Of a stretch of 30,567 nucleotides of DNA, positions 10,254-18,268 are shown piece by piece; position 1 is the stretch's first letter, and each line of letters begins with the position of its first letter. The position numbers and the translations under genes were made by a program. Origin of the DNA: Clostridia bacterium (GTDB taxonomy: Bacteria; Bacillota_A; Clostridia; Christensenellales; Aristaeellaceae); the NCBI GenBank assembly GCA_017525805.1, contig JAFXSH010000093.1, positions 1 through 30,567 on the forward strand, given 5' to 3'. The notes beneath the pieces are model-generated. The model had not been told where the DNA came from. It did not search any database and saw only the letters and a list, made by a program, of their open reading frames with translations.

Positions 10254-11003
10254 TCAATTAAATCCAAAACTATGCAGATACTGATAGGAACGCCGCAGGC
10301 ATTCGATGGGGTCCTCGCCGTTGCAGTCGTCCTGCTCCACCAGCATGTACTTTGTGCCGCCCGCCTCCGCTTTTTCAAAGACGCGGGAAAAGTTGATGTT
10401 GCCCTCGCCCACCACCGCCATTTTGCGGCCATAGGCATAATCCTTCAAATGGATGCAGGGGATTCGCCCGGCCAGCTTTTCCAGCCACTGGGCGGGATCG
10501 CCGCCCCCGGCCTGCACCCAGAAGGTGTCCACGGTAAAGCCCATTTCCTCGGGGGGCACGGCCTCCGCCAAACGCTCGATGATCAGCCTGCCTTCGTACT
10601 TTTTGAATTCCTGGTCGTGGTTGTGGTACATGAACAGCTTGCCCGCCTGGGCGATTTTTTTCGCGATGGGCGGGAAAATGGCCATCCACTGATCATAGCT
10701 CATATCCTTTTCCGGATCAAAGGCCCACCAGCCCAGGCCAATGTGATCGCAGCCGAAGACCTCATGATCCCGGATCACCCGGTTCAGCTCGTCGGTGAGC
10801 CGGGCCACGGGAATGTGGGTGAGCACGCATTTGAGGCCGTTCTTATCCAGGTTTTCTTTCAGCCATTCGGCGGGATAGGGGCAGGTGCCGGAAATCTGCA
10901 CGTTGCGGTAACCGATATCCGCCACCTTTTTCAAGGTTTCGGCAAAATCGGTCAGGTTTTGGCAGGTTTGGCGGACAGTATAGAATTGGGCTCCGATTTC
11001 CAT
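10254..11003 (-). CDS. Sugar phosphate isomerase/epimerase-like TIM barrel (AP endonuclease 2 superfamily)
   Basis: A 249-residue xylose-isomerase-like TIM barrel, the usual length. Likely metal ligands are Glu132 in YHNHDQEF, Asp159 in TVDTFW, His185 in CIHLKDY and Glu223 in MLVEQDD. The start ATG has GGAGGG nine bases upstream, after a TTGCAA-N16-TATAAT promoter. It is the first gene of the pair with the Gfo/Idh/MocA dehydrogenase. Relatives include inosose isomerases/dehydratases, ketose epimerases and enzymes that act on 3-keto-glycosides, including C-glycoside-cleaving types. Substrate is not predictable here; the divergent GH88 gene hints at uronic-acid-containing glycans. Confidence 0.88.
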   Translation of the reverse strand: MEIGAQFYTVRQTCQNLTDFAETLKKVADIGYRNVQISGTCPYPAEWLKENLDKNGLKCVLTHIPVARLTDELNRVIRDHEVFGCDHIGLGWWAFDPEKDMSYDQWMAIFPPIAKKIAQAGKLFMYHNHDQEFKKYEGRLIIERLAEAVPPEEMGFTVDTFWVQAGGGDPAQWLEKLAGRIPCIHLKDYAYGRKMAVVGEGNINFSRVFEKAEAGGTKYMLVEQDDCNGEDPIECLRRSYQYLHSFGFN

Positions 11004-11049
11004 GACGCGCCCTCCTTTTTTAATCGGAAGTCAATTTGTTCCATCTATT

Positions 11050-11077
11050 ATTATACACAGCTTTGTTTTCTTTGCAA
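11050..11077 (-). promoter_or_regulatory. Promoter of the isomerase-dehydrogenase operon
   Basis: On the minus strand TTGCAA is followed after 16 bases by a perfect TATAAT. Transcription would start about 40 bases before the ATG of the isomerase-like gene. Confidence 0.7.
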
Positions 11078-11193
11078 TCCTTCCCGGAGAATAAGCGCAA
11101 AGGTTTTTTGACTTATTTGGGCTATGACGGCAGGGAATCGCCGCCTGAGCAGCGAAGTTACGTTTCGAGACGCACGGAAAGAGGTGCATTGAT

Positions 11194-12342
11194 TTGCCTT
11201 TGTTTGATATCACAGCCGCTTTTGTCGATCAGGCGTGGCTGGAGGACATAGCCGCGAAGCTGGACCGGAAAATGCGCTACGCCGTGGGCAAAGCCCGGGA
11301 AGTGGATTTCATGCCCTATTCCACCGAAGGGGGCCAATGGAAAAAAACGAATATCGGCTGGTGGACCAATGGTTTTTGGCCCGCCATTATGTGGCAGATG
11401 TGCCGCATGACGGGCGGCAGCCTGTACCGGGAGGAAGCGCTGCGGGCGGAAAGCATGCTGGACGAAGCCCAGCGGGATTTCAAAAACCTGGACCACGACG
11501 CGGGCTTTTTGTGGCTCATTCATTCCGGCGTGCGCTACGCCCTGGAAAAGAGCCCGGACAGCTTTGACCGCACCCTATACGCCGCCCAAATGTTAGCTTC
11601 CCGGTTCAATCCCAATGGCTTCATCCGGGCCTGGAACGGCGCGGGTCGGGAGGGCTGGGCCATCGTGGACTGTATGATGAACCTGCCGCTGCTGTACTGG
11701 GCGTCCGAAGTGACCGGTGATCCCCGCTTCCGGCTCATCGCCATGCGCCACGCGGACACTACCATAGCACATTTCGTGCGGCCGGACGGCTCCTGTAACC
11801 ATATCGTGATCTTTGATCCCGAAACCGGCGCGTTTCTGGACAATCCCGGCGGCCAGGGTTATGAATCCGGTTCCTCCTGGAGCCGGGGCCAGAGCTGGGC
11901 CTTATACGGCTTTGTTCTTTCTTACCTGCACACAAAAAAACAGGAATACCTGGACACAGCCAAGCGCGTGGCCCACTATTTCATCAGCCAAGTGGCGGAT
12001 GACTGGCTGCCCCGGTGCGATTTCCGCCAGCCCACAGAACCGCTGCTTCGGGACAACGCGGCGGGCAATATCGCCGCCTGCGGCCTGCTGGAGCTGGCCC
12101 GGACCGTGCCGGAAATGGAAGGGAAACACTATTTTGACGCCGCCGTCCGCATCCTGAAAGCCCAGGAGCAGGACGCCGCCAACTGGGAGCTGAACGACCC
12201 GGCCATTTTCATCAAATGCACCACCGCCTGGCACGATCTGCCTGGCCGCCACATCACCATGACTTACGCGGATTACTTTTTCATAGAAGCCGTGAACAAG
12301 CTGCGGGGGGACGGATTGCTGTTCTGGTATCCCAACCGATAA
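11194..12342 (+). CDS. Glycoside hydrolase family 88-type unsaturated glucuronyl hydrolase
   Basis: A 382-residue alpha6/alpha6-barrel enzyme that by family removes the 4,5-unsaturated uronic acid left by polysaccharide lyases, through hydration of the double bond. Both family aspartates appear in context: Asp102 in LDHDAGFLW and Asp159 in IVDCMMNLPLLYWA, corresponding to Asp88 and Asp149 of Bacillus sp. GL1 UGL. GWWTNGFWPAIMW and SGSSWSRGQSWALYGF are also typical. No signal peptide, so it acts in the cytoplasm on imported oligosaccharides. The start is a TTG with GAAAGAGG upstream; no ATG or GTG fits. GH105 is the alternative, but the D-C-M-M-N-L-P-L-L-Y-W pattern favours GH88. It is divergent from the isomerase/dehydrogenase pair and convergent with iorB. 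Confidence 0.9.
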   Translation: MPLFDITAAFVDQAWLEDIAAKLDRKMRYAVGKAREVDFMPYSTEGGQWKKTNIGWWTNGFWPAIMWQMCRMTGGSLYREEALRAESMLDEAQRDFKNLDHDAGFLWLIHSGVRYALEKSPDSFDRTLYAAQMLASRFNPNGFIRAWNGAGREGWAIVDCMMNLPLLYWASEVTGDPRFRLIAMRHADTTIAHFVRPDGSCNHIVIFDPETGAFLDNPGGQGYESGSSWSRGQSWALYGFVLSYLHTKKQEYLDTAKRVAHYFISQVADDWLPRCDFRQPTEPLLRDNAAGNIAACGLLELARTVPEMEGKHYFDAAVRILKAQEQDAANWELNDPAIFIKCTTAWHDLPGRHITMTYADYFFIEAVNKLRGDGLLFWYPNR

Positions 12343-12374
12343 AAAACCGGGAGCGCCGTTTTTCGACGCTCCCG
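12341..12374 (-). terminator. Terminator of iorAB, shared with the convergent GH88 gene
   Basis: An 8-bp stem CGGGAGCG/CGCTCCCG extended by CG/CG past one mismatch, with a TTTTT loop on the plus strand. On the minus strand it is followed by GGTTTTTTA, a good tail for iorB. Its plus-strand tail (ACATCTGTTTT) is weaker. Confidence 0.8.
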
Positions 12375-12397
12375 ACATCTGTTTTGGCAGCCTTGTT

Positions 12398-12970
12398 TCA
12401 GGCGTTCTTGCCCAGTTCAAAGGCTTTTTTGTTCAATTCCAGGAATTTGGCGGGCACGATGGCTTCCATGGCCTGCATCCAGGCTTCTTCCGGCAGGTCG
12501 AAATAGTGGGAAAGCCTGCCCATGAGCACGATGTTCACGGCCTTGCTGCTGCCCGCCTGCTTCGCCAGGGCCAGGCAGTCCAGGGCGTCCACCTTCACGC
12601 CTGCGGCCCGCATCTTTTCCACCAGATTTTCGGGGTAGGTCATGGCCCCGGTGATCACGGGCATGGGGTCGATCTGCTGGGTGGAGGTAACGATCTGCCC
12701 GCCGGGCTTTAAGAAGGAAATCCAGCGCGCGGCTTCCAGCAGCTCAAAGGATACGATAAAGTCCGCTTCGCCCTTGTCGATGACAGGGGACGCCACCCGG
12801 TCGCCGTAGCGCACGTAAGTGACCACGCTGCCGCCCCGCTGGCTCATGCCGTGCACCTCGCTGACCTTCACGTCATAGCCCTGCTCCATGAGCAGGCGGC
12901 CCAATAATTTGCTGGCAAGCAGACTGCCCTGGCCGCCCACGCCCACGATCATGATATTTTTCGTTTCCAT
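12398..12970 (-). CDS. iorB: Indolepyruvate ferredoxin oxidoreductase, beta subunit
   Basis: A 190-residue gamma-domain subunit of the 2-oxoacid:ferredoxin oxidoreductase superfamily. Characteristic are the N-terminal IVGVGGQGSLLASKLLG, then SEVHGMSQRGGSVVTYVRYG, both hallmarks of IorB. With IorA it converts aryl pyruvates (indolepyruvate, phenylpyruvate, hydroxyphenylpyruvate) and CoA to aryl-acetyl-CoA, CO2 and reduced ferredoxin in the cytoplasm. It begins three bases after the iorA stop, with its GGAGGG site inside the end of iorA, so translation is probably coupled. Confidence 0.95.
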   Translation of the reverse strand: METKNIMIVGVGGQGSLLASKLLGRLLMEQGYDVKVSEVHGMSQRGGSVVTYVRYGDRVASPVIDKGEADFIVSFELLEAARWISFLKPGGQIVTSTQQIDPMPVITGAMTYPENLVEKMRAAGVKVDALDCLALAKQAGSSKAVNIVLMGRLSHYFDLPEEAWMQAMEAIVPAKFLELNKKAFELGKNA

Positions 12971-12973
12971 GGT

Positions 12974-14719
12974 TCAGCCCTCCTTCTCCGTGCTCTCAAA
13001 AGCGTCCTTGGGACACAGCTGGCCGCAGATGCCGCAGCCCACACACAGGGTTTCATCCACCCGCGCCTTTCCGTTCTTCATGGAAATGGCCGGGCAGCCG
13101 ATGCGCATGCAGGATTTGCAGCCGATGCACTTGTCCGGGTTCACCCGGAGGGGCGCTTTATGCTTCACGTATTTGAGCAAGGCGCAGGGACGGCGGGATA
13201 TGATGACGGAAGGTTCATCCGCAGCCAGTTCTTCCTTCACGGCTTCGTCGCACTGTTTCAGGTCGTAGGGGTCTACCACCCGTACCCGGTTGAAGCCCAT
13301 GGCCCGGCACAGGCTTTCCAGGTCGATCTTGCCCGCCGGGTCGCCCTTGATGTTGTAGCCGGTTGTGGGGTTCTGCTGGTGGCCGGTCATGCCAGTGATG
13401 GAGTTGTCGAGAATGATCACGGTGGAGTTGGACTGGTTGTAGGCGATGTTGGCAAGGCCCGTCATGCCGGAATGCATGAAGGTGCTGTCGCCGATGACCG
13501 CCACGGTCTTGTGCTCGCTCTCCGCGCCCCTTGCCTTGTTGAAGCCGTGGATGGCGCTGACCGACGCGCCCATGCAGGCCGTCATTTCGATGGCGGACAG
13601 AGGGGCCACCGCGCCCAAGGTGTAGCAGCCGATGTCGCCCAGCACCGTACACTTATTGCGGTTCAGGATGTAGAACAGGCCCCGGTGGGGGCAGCCCGCG
13701 CACATGACCGGGGGCCGGGCGGGAATGGTCTCGTCCAGCTTCGCGCCCGCTTCGTGGGGCATGCCGAGCTTTTCCGCCACGATGGTCTGGCTCAGCTCGC
13801 CCAGCAGGGGGAACAGCTCCTTGCCCACCGGGTTCAGGCCCAGGTTCCGGCAATGCTCCTCAATGAAGGGGTCCAGTTCTTCCACGACAATGAGCTTTTC
13901 CACCGTCGCGGCGAAATCTTTGATCTTCTTTTCCGGCAAAGGCCACACCATGCCCAGCTTCAAAACGGGATACTTGTCCCCACAGGCTTCCTTCACATAC
14001 TGATAAGAAGTAGAGGAAGTGATGATGCCGATGCTGTGATCGGTTCCGTTTTCGATCCGATTCAGTTCGGTTTCCTCGGCGAAAGCGACGAGCTTTTGGG
14101 TGCGTTCCTCCACGATGGGATGGCGGCGGATGGCGTTGCCGGGCATCATCACGTATTTGGCGATGTTCTTTTCATAGGGCTTGATCGGCGGTTCCACGCG
14201 CTCCGCCGTCTCCACCAGGGACTGGGAATGGGCCACGCGGGTGCACATTTTCAGGAATACCGGGCAGTCGAAATGTTCAGAAATTTCATAGGCCGCTTTG
14301 GCGAAGGCCAGCGCGTCGCTGGAATCGCTGGGCTCCAGCATGGGCAGCTTGGCTGCTTTGGCGTAATGGCGGGAATCCTGCTCGTTCTGGCTGGAGTGCA
14401 TGCCGGGGTCGTCCGCCACGGCGATGACCATGCCGGCGTTGACGCCGGTATAAGCGATGGTGAACAGCGGGTCCGCCGCCACGTTGAGGCCCACGTGCTT
14501 CATGCCGCAGAAGCTGCGCTTGCCCGCTAAGCTGGCCCCGAAAGCCACCTCCATGGCCACCTTTTCATTGGGGGCCCATTCGCAGTACACTTCGTCGCAT
14601 TTCGCCAGTTCTTCGGTGATTTCGGTGCTGGGCGTGCCGGGATAGCTGGATACCACCGCGCATCCCGCCTCATAAAGTCCCCGGGCCGCCGCCGCGTTGC
14701 CGAGCATCAGGGTTTTCAT
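12974..14719 (-). CDS. iorA: Indolepyruvate ferredoxin oxidoreductase, alpha subunit
   Basis: A 581-residue catalytic subunit, full family length. The N-terminal pyrimidine-binding domain starts MLGNAAAARGLYEAGC and contains SYPGTPSTEI. The TPP-binding domain has CAGCPHRGLFY, GDIGCYTLG, and the GDSTFMHSG ... DNSITGMTG magnesium/TPP motif. Two C-terminal 4Fe-4S sites are complete: Cys531, 534, 537, 542 (Cx2Cx2Cx4C, as in other IORs) and Cys559, 562, 565, 569. The enzyme decarboxylates aryl pyruvates from aromatic amino acid transamination and reduces ferredoxin. It precedes iorB and follows a yerC-like gene by 137 bases containing a repeat copy. A divergent acyl-CoA synthetase gene lies beyond the regulator. 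Confidence 0.96.
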   Translation of the reverse strand: MKTLMLGNAAAARGLYEAGCAVVSSYPGTPSTEITEELAKCDEVYCEWAPNEKVAMEVAFGASLAGKRSFCGMKHVGLNVAADPLFTIAYTGVNAGMVIAVADDPGMHSSQNEQDSRHYAKAAKLPMLEPSDSSDALAFAKAAYEISEHFDCPVFLKMCTRVAHSQSLVETAERVEPPIKPYEKNIAKYVMMPGNAIRRHPIVEERTQKLVAFAEETELNRIENGTDHSIGIITSSTSYQYVKEACGDKYPVLKLGMVWPLPEKKIKDFAATVEKLIVVEELDPFIEEHCRNLGLNPVGKELFPLLGELSQTIVAEKLGMPHEAGAKLDETIPARPPVMCAGCPHRGLFYILNRNKCTVLGDIGCYTLGAVAPLSAIEMTACMGASVSAIHGFNKARGAESEHKTVAVIGDSTFMHSGMTGLANIAYNQSNSTVIILDNSITGMTGHQQNPTTGYNIKGDPAGKIDLESLCRAMGFNRVRVVDPYDLKQCDEAVKEELAADEPSVIISRRPCALLKYVKHKAPLRVNPDKCIGCKSCMRIGCPAISMKNGKARVDETLCVGCGICGQLCPKDAFESTEKEG

Positions 14720-14751
14720 TTTCTATCTACTCTCCTTCTTATATAGCCAAA

Positions 14752-14848
14752 GTCGAGAGTGGAGAGTTGCGATTTATATAGTTGAACACTTCGGCTTCCA
14801 AAGCGCAGACTATATCATCTCAACTCTCAAATCCCAACTCTCAACTCT
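14752..14848. repeat. Dispersed palindromic intergenic repeat, copy 2
   Basis: The left arm GAGAGTTGCGATTTATATAG is an imperfect inverted repeat of the right-arm complement GAGAGTTGAGATGATATAG; both arms carry further GAGAGT/ACTCTC units outside. The right arm contains CAGACTATATCATCTCA, shared exactly with copy 1. It fills the spacer between the yerC-like gene and iorA. A TATATA on the minus strand within it could serve as a -10, but no good -35 accompanies it. Confidence 0.7.
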
Positions 14849-14856
14849 TTTCTTCA

Positions 14857-15177
14857 TCATTGATTATCTTCTTCTGGCCCGCTGACCAACCCCTGCCTTT
14901 CAATCAGCTCCCGCATGGCGCCGCCCGCCTCGTTATCTAAGATATTCCGGCGCACGCGGCTGATGGTGGCGCTGCTGGCCCCGGTCTTCTGCAAAATCTC
15001 CGTGTAGACCTGATCCTGGAGCAGGTACACCGCCACGTCGTAGCGCTGCTCCATGCTGCGCAGCTCCGTGGGGGTGCACAGATCGTCAAAGAACCGGCAG
15101 CATTCCTCCACGTCCTTGAGCTGCATGATGGCCTCGTACATCGCCATACTGCGCTGCTTCTTCGCTGCCCTCGGCAT
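14857..15177 (-). CDS. YerC/YecD family TrpR-related protein
   Basis: A 106-residue helix-turn-helix protein of the TrpR-like fold. ECCRFFDDLCTPTELRSMEQRYDVAVYLL is the typical core (residues ~24-54), followed by a recognition helix region YTEILQKTGASSATISRVRR (residues ~58-77). These proteins resemble the Trp repressor but their ligands are mostly unproven. A TTTACT-N17-TAAAAT promoter lies upstream. It is in the same direction as iorAB, whose product handles aromatic amino acid catabolites, so regulation of that pathway by an aromatic ligand is an attractive inference. The ribosome binding site is modest: AAGGAG is 13 bases upstream, GAAGGG closer. Confidence 0.88.
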   Translation of the reverse strand: MPRAAKKQRSMAMYEAIMQLKDVEECCRFFDDLCTPTELRSMEQRYDVAVYLLQDQVYTEILQKTGASSATISRVRRNILDNEAGGAMRELIERQGLVSGPEEDNQ

Positions 15178-15225
15178 CGCGCCCTTCCATCTCCTTTCAT
15201 CGCCCGCGGATAAAATTCCGCCTGT

Positions 15226-15254
15226 ATTTTAGCACATTAAAGCGTGTAAGTAAA
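15226..15254 (-). promoter_or_regulatory. Promoter of the yerC-like gene (probably also iorAB)
   Basis: On the minus strand TTTACT is followed after 17 bases by TAAAAT, with transcription starting about 40 bases before the ATG. No terminator is seen between this gene and iorA, so it may drive yerC-iorA-iorB together. Confidence 0.65.
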
Positions 15255-15394
15255 TCGAAAACCAAAATTTTTTCCTCCCTTTTCCGTTCTTTTTTGGTTT
15301 TTTGAGCCGAAAGCATCGAAAAAGCGTAACTTTTTTTGTCTGCCAGGGCGGAACTTTTTTATGTATATGTCCCGGAGAAATTTCATGGAACGGG
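15255..15394. other. AT-rich divergent intergenic region with hairpin
   Basis: This lies between the two divergent promoters. AAAACCAAAA at 15258-15267 can pair with TTTTGGTTTT at 15292-15301. Further T-runs follow at about 15330 and 15354. No TrpR-type CTAG operator was found. No gene is supported here. Confidence 0.4.
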
Positions 15395-15423
15395 TTGACA
15401 GGGGCGTTATTTTGTTGTATGAT
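15395..15423 (+). promoter_or_regulatory. Consensus promoter of the acyl-CoA synthetase gene
   Basis: A perfect -35 TTGACA and a one-mismatch -10 TATGAT are separated by exactly 17 bases. The predicted start is near 15430, giving a leader of about 58 bases before the ATG. Confidence 0.85.
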
Positions 15424-15487
15424 TCTTTAGTGCATAAAAGCAATAAAGCGCGGAGCCGCCGCGTCATCGAGAAAGGACGAAAGCCCC

Positions 15488-17122
15488 ATGCCCATTACCG
15501 ATCTGCTGGAAAGAAACAGCAAACTGTACGGAGACGAAGTCGCCCTGGTTGAAATGAACCCGGAGATTCAGGAAGAACCACGGGTGACCTGGCGGGAATA
15601 CGAGCTGATCCAGCCCACCACCGCCACCCCCTACCGCCGGGAAATCACCTGGAGCGTGTTTGACGAAAAGGCCAACCGGGTGGCCAATCTGCTTTTGTCC
15701 CGGGGCATCCGCAAGGGCCAGAAAGCGGCCATCCTGATGATGAACTGCTTGGAATGGCTGCCGGTTTATTTCGGCGTGCTCAAGTCCGGGGCCATCGCGG
15801 TGCCGCTGAATTTCCGCTACACCGCCGATGAAATCGATTACTGCTTAAAGCTGGCCGACGCCGACGTGCTGTTCTTCGGCCCGGAATTCATTGGTCGGGT
15901 GGAGGATATTTTCCCCAAGATCAGCAAGGAAATGAATCTGTTCTTCGTGGGCGACAACAAGCCCTCCTTCGCGGAAAGCTACAATGAACTGGTGGCCAAC
16001 TGCTCCTCCGCCGCCCCCAAGGTGCTGATCGAAGACACGGACGACGCCGCGATTTATTATTCCTCCGGCACCACCGGCTTCCCCAAGGCCATCCTGCTGG
16101 ACCATACCGCCCTTTTGCAGTCCGCCCGCATGGAAGCCATGCACCACGAAACCACCCACAACGACGTGTTCCTGTGCATCCCGCCGCTGTACCACACCGG
16201 TGCGAAAATGCACTGGTTCGGCTCCCTCTTTACGGGCAGCCGGGCGGTGATTTTGAAGGGCAACAGTCCCAAGGCCGTGCTGAACGCGGTGAGCTGGGAA
16301 AAATGCACCATCGTGTGGCTGCTTGTGCCCTGGGCCCAGGATATCTTGGCCGCTATCGAGCGGGGCGACGTAAAACTGGAAGATTACCAGCTGTCCCAGT
16401 GGCGGCTGATGCACATCGGGGCCCAGCCCGTGCCCCCGTCCCTGATCCGGCACTGGCTGCAATATTTCCCCCATCATAAATACGACACCAACTATGGCCT
16501 TTCCGAATCCACCGGCCCCGGCTGCGTGCATTTGGGCATGGAAAACGTGCGCAAGGTGGGCGCTATCGGCGTGCCCGGTTTCGGCTGGAAGTGCAAGATC
16601 GTGGACGAGCACGGCAACATCGTCACCCAGGGCGAGGTGGGCGAGCTGTGCGTGAAGGGCCCCGGCGTAATGAAGTGTTATTACCATGACCCCAAGGCCA
16701 CCGCCGAGGTATTGAAGGACGGCTGGCTTCACACCGGCGACATGGCCAAGCAGGACGACGAGGGCTTCATCTTCCTGGTGGATCGCAAGAAGGACGTGAT
16801 CATCACCGGCGGCGAAAACCTGTATCCCGTGCAGATCGAAGACTTCCTGGCCGCCAATCCCAAAATTCACGACGTAGCCGTCATCGGCCTGCCCGACCCG
16901 CGCCTCGGCGAAATCGCCGCCGCCATTATTCAGGTGAAGGATGGCATGGAATGCACCGAAGAGGAAATCAATCATTTCTGCCTCGACCTGCCCCGCTACA
17001 AGCGCCCCCGGAAAATCATTTTCGCCAAGGTGCCCCGCAATCCCACCGGCAAGATCGAAAAGCCCAAGCTGCGCCAGCAGTACTGCGGCGTGCGCCTGGT
17101 GGAAGCGCAGAACAATGGATAA
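15488..17122 (+). CDS. AMP-forming acyl/aryl-CoA synthetase (ANL superfamily)
   Basis: A 544-residue adenylate-forming ligase joining a carboxylic acid to CoA at the expense of ATP, in the cytoplasm. The phosphate-binding loop SSGTTGFPK spans residues 192-200, YGLSESTG 336-343, WLHTGD 413-418 and DRKKDVIITGGENLYP from Asp432. The catalytic C-terminal lysine is Lys522 in NPTGKIEKPKLR. All adenylation and thioesterification elements are intact. The ATG has AAAGGA upstream. Being divergent from yerC-iorAB, it may activate or, running backwards, release arylacetates; phenylacetate/indoleacetate-CoA ligase is a reasonable guess, but long- or medium-chain fatty acid, or benzoate-type, substrates cannot be excluded. 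A bidirectional terminator follows. Confidence 0.92.
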   Translation: MPITDLLERNSKLYGDEVALVEMNPEIQEEPRVTWREYELIQPTTATPYRREITWSVFDEKANRVANLLLSRGIRKGQKAAILMMNCLEWLPVYFGVLKSGAIAVPLNFRYTADEIDYCLKLADADVLFFGPEFIGRVEDIFPKISKEMNLFFVGDNKPSFAESYNELVANCSSAAPKVLIEDTDDAAIYYSSGTTGFPKAILLDHTALLQSARMEAMHHETTHNDVFLCIPPLYHTGAKMHWFGSLFTGSRAVILKGNSPKAVLNAVSWEKCTIVWLLVPWAQDILAAIERGDVKLEDYQLSQWRLMHIGAQPVPPSLIRHWLQYFPHHKYDTNYGLSESTGPGCVHLGMENVRKVGAIGVPGFGWKCKIVDEHGNIVTQGEVGELCVKGPGVMKCYYHDPKATAEVLKDGWLHTGDMAKQDDEGFIFLVDRKKDVIITGGENLYPVQIEDFLAANPKIHDVAVIGLPDPRLGEIAAAIIQVKDGMECTEEEINHFCLDLPRYKRPRKIIFAKVPRNPTGKIEKPKLRQQYCGVRLVEAQNNG

Positions 17123-17152
17123 CAATCGATAGCCTGCTGGAACGGCAGACAG

Positions 17153-17192
17153 AAAAAACGGAGAAGTTCCGTGAGGAACGGCTCCGTTTTTT
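17153..17192 (+). terminator. Bidirectional terminator between convergent genes
   Basis: AAAAAACGGAG pairs perfectly with CTCCGTTTTTT. Inside it, past a small AA/GG internal loop, GTTCC pairs with GGAAC around a GTGA loop. The A-run and T-run make it work on both strands, serving the synthetase gene and the opposing U32-like gene. Confidence 0.9.
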
Positions 17193-17217
17193 CGTGTGGC
17201 TTCCAATGATTTCGGTA

Positions 17218-18123
17218 CTAAAACAAATCCAGGCTGCTGTCCAAATAGATTTCTTCCCGAACGTTCAATTGATATTCCGGCTTCGTCATATAATACAGCA
17301 GAAATTCCAAAATGACGGCGCTGCCCAAGCTTCGGCCCTCGATCTTGAAGTGGGAGAAACCGTTTGGCAGATAGTTTTTTTGAATTTCCTCGATTCCGAT
17401 GAATCCCGGATTCTTCATGGCGTCGGAAAACCGATAGCCCCTTTCGGCATGTGGTGAAACGCAAATGTGATCCAGGCAGTCCTCGCCGAGGTTTTTCCGG
17501 CTGACGTTCTCATAGCATGCCTTTCTGTCCGGGCAGCCGTACCAGCAGCATTCGTTGCACAGAAATTCCACCTTCTGCTTCTGTTCTTCATGCAGCGCGT
17601 TCAATTGGCCATACGCTTTATTCAGCCTGAAATCCGGCACCACATAGCGAAATGCTGTGCGGTTTAATTCGCGTTCAAGCTGCCCAAATTCCGTAAGCAC
17701 TTTGGTCGTGGAAGAAACAAAATAGAATCCGGGGTACCTCTTCCGGAGATAATCGAGCAGCAAATCCGAACAGATGATGACGCCGTTTTGAACCGTCCCG
17801 CTTTTATCAAACAGGGCGCACAGCGCGTTGCATTTTTTATCGGCAAGGTGCTCCTCCCGGAGCAGGGAATTGCTGAAGGTGAGCCGGGCGGAAACGGCGT
17901 ATTCCCGCGTCATTTTCGCCACGTCCTCCGGCCTCGCCTCCCCAAACCCCACGCGGCCGCCGCCCCAGAGACAATCGGCGGGAGCGCCGTAGATGGAGCC
18001 GATTTCGCACCAATCATAAAAGTATTCCCTGTGTCCGCGGAACAGCGGCAAAAAAGCGCGGTACAGCTCATAAAACTCAAACAATCCTGGAAGGTGATAG
18101 TACGCTTTCATTTCCTTACCCAT
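17218..18123 (-). CDS. U32 peptidase/UbiU-like protein with cysteine cluster
   Basis: A 301-residue protein I assign to the U32 (collagenase-like/UbiU-YhbU) superfamily from two signatures near its end. SHFKIEGR (residues ~257-264) is the classic U32 motif. A cysteine-rich stretch holds Cys189, 192, 193, 197, 203, 216 and 221, in the region where UbiU-type proteins bind a 4Fe-4S cluster. It is shorter than full U32 proteins and diverged, so it may be a single-domain relative. U32 members modify tRNA or quinone precursors, or are annotated as peptidases; function here is unknown. The start is uncertain: ATG at 18123, ATG at 18111 and TTG at 18132 are in frame, and none has an ideal ribosome binding site. 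It stands alone between a terminator and the sugar operon. Confidence 0.7.
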   Translation of the reverse strand: MGKEMKAYYHLPGLFEFYELYRAFLPLFRGHREYFYDWCEIGSIYGAPADCLWGGGRVGFGEARPEDVAKMTREYAVSARLTFSNSLLREEHLADKKCNALCALFDKSGTVQNGVIICSDLLLDYLRKRYPGFYFVSSTTKVLTEFGQLERELNRTAFRYVVPDFRLNKAYGQLNALHEEQKQKVEFLCNECCWYGCPDRKACYENVSRKNLGEDCLDHICVSPHAERGYRFSDAMKNPGFIGIEEIQKNYLPNGFSHFKIEGRSLGSAVILEFLLYYMTKPEYQLNVREEIYLDSSLDLF

Positions 18124-18202
18124 CCTATCCAACCGGGTCTTTCGGCGATACGGATTCTTTTGTTTGATGCTCGATGAAAAAAGCTTCGATGTTTCAACCC
18201 GG

Positions 18203-18208
18203 ATTATA
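18203..18208 (-). promoter_or_regulatory. Possible -10 box for the U32-like gene
   Basis: A perfect TATAAT on the minus strand, about 80 bases before the start. The -35 at 17 bases is TTCCAT, only a partial match. Confidence 0.4.
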
Positions 18209-18268
18209 CTACAAACCCTTGTCGTATGGAAGAGAAAGGCCCTGAAATCATGCTGCCATAAGGAGCAA

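Noticed and set aside
9210..11111. 633-codon plus-strand open frame
   Set aside because: It is antisense to the dehydrogenase and isomerase-like genes, which have family motifs and good ribosome binding sites.
13160..14530. 456-codon plus-strand open frame
   Set aside because: Antisense to iorA, which carries TPP and iron-sulfur motifs.
15178..15487. Trp-operator type CTAG palindrome near the yerC-like gene
   Set aside because: None found by reading both strands; only promoters and an AT-rich hairpin are present.
15845..17464. 539-codon minus-strand open frame
   Set aside because: Antisense to the acyl-CoA synthetase and crossing a terminator.
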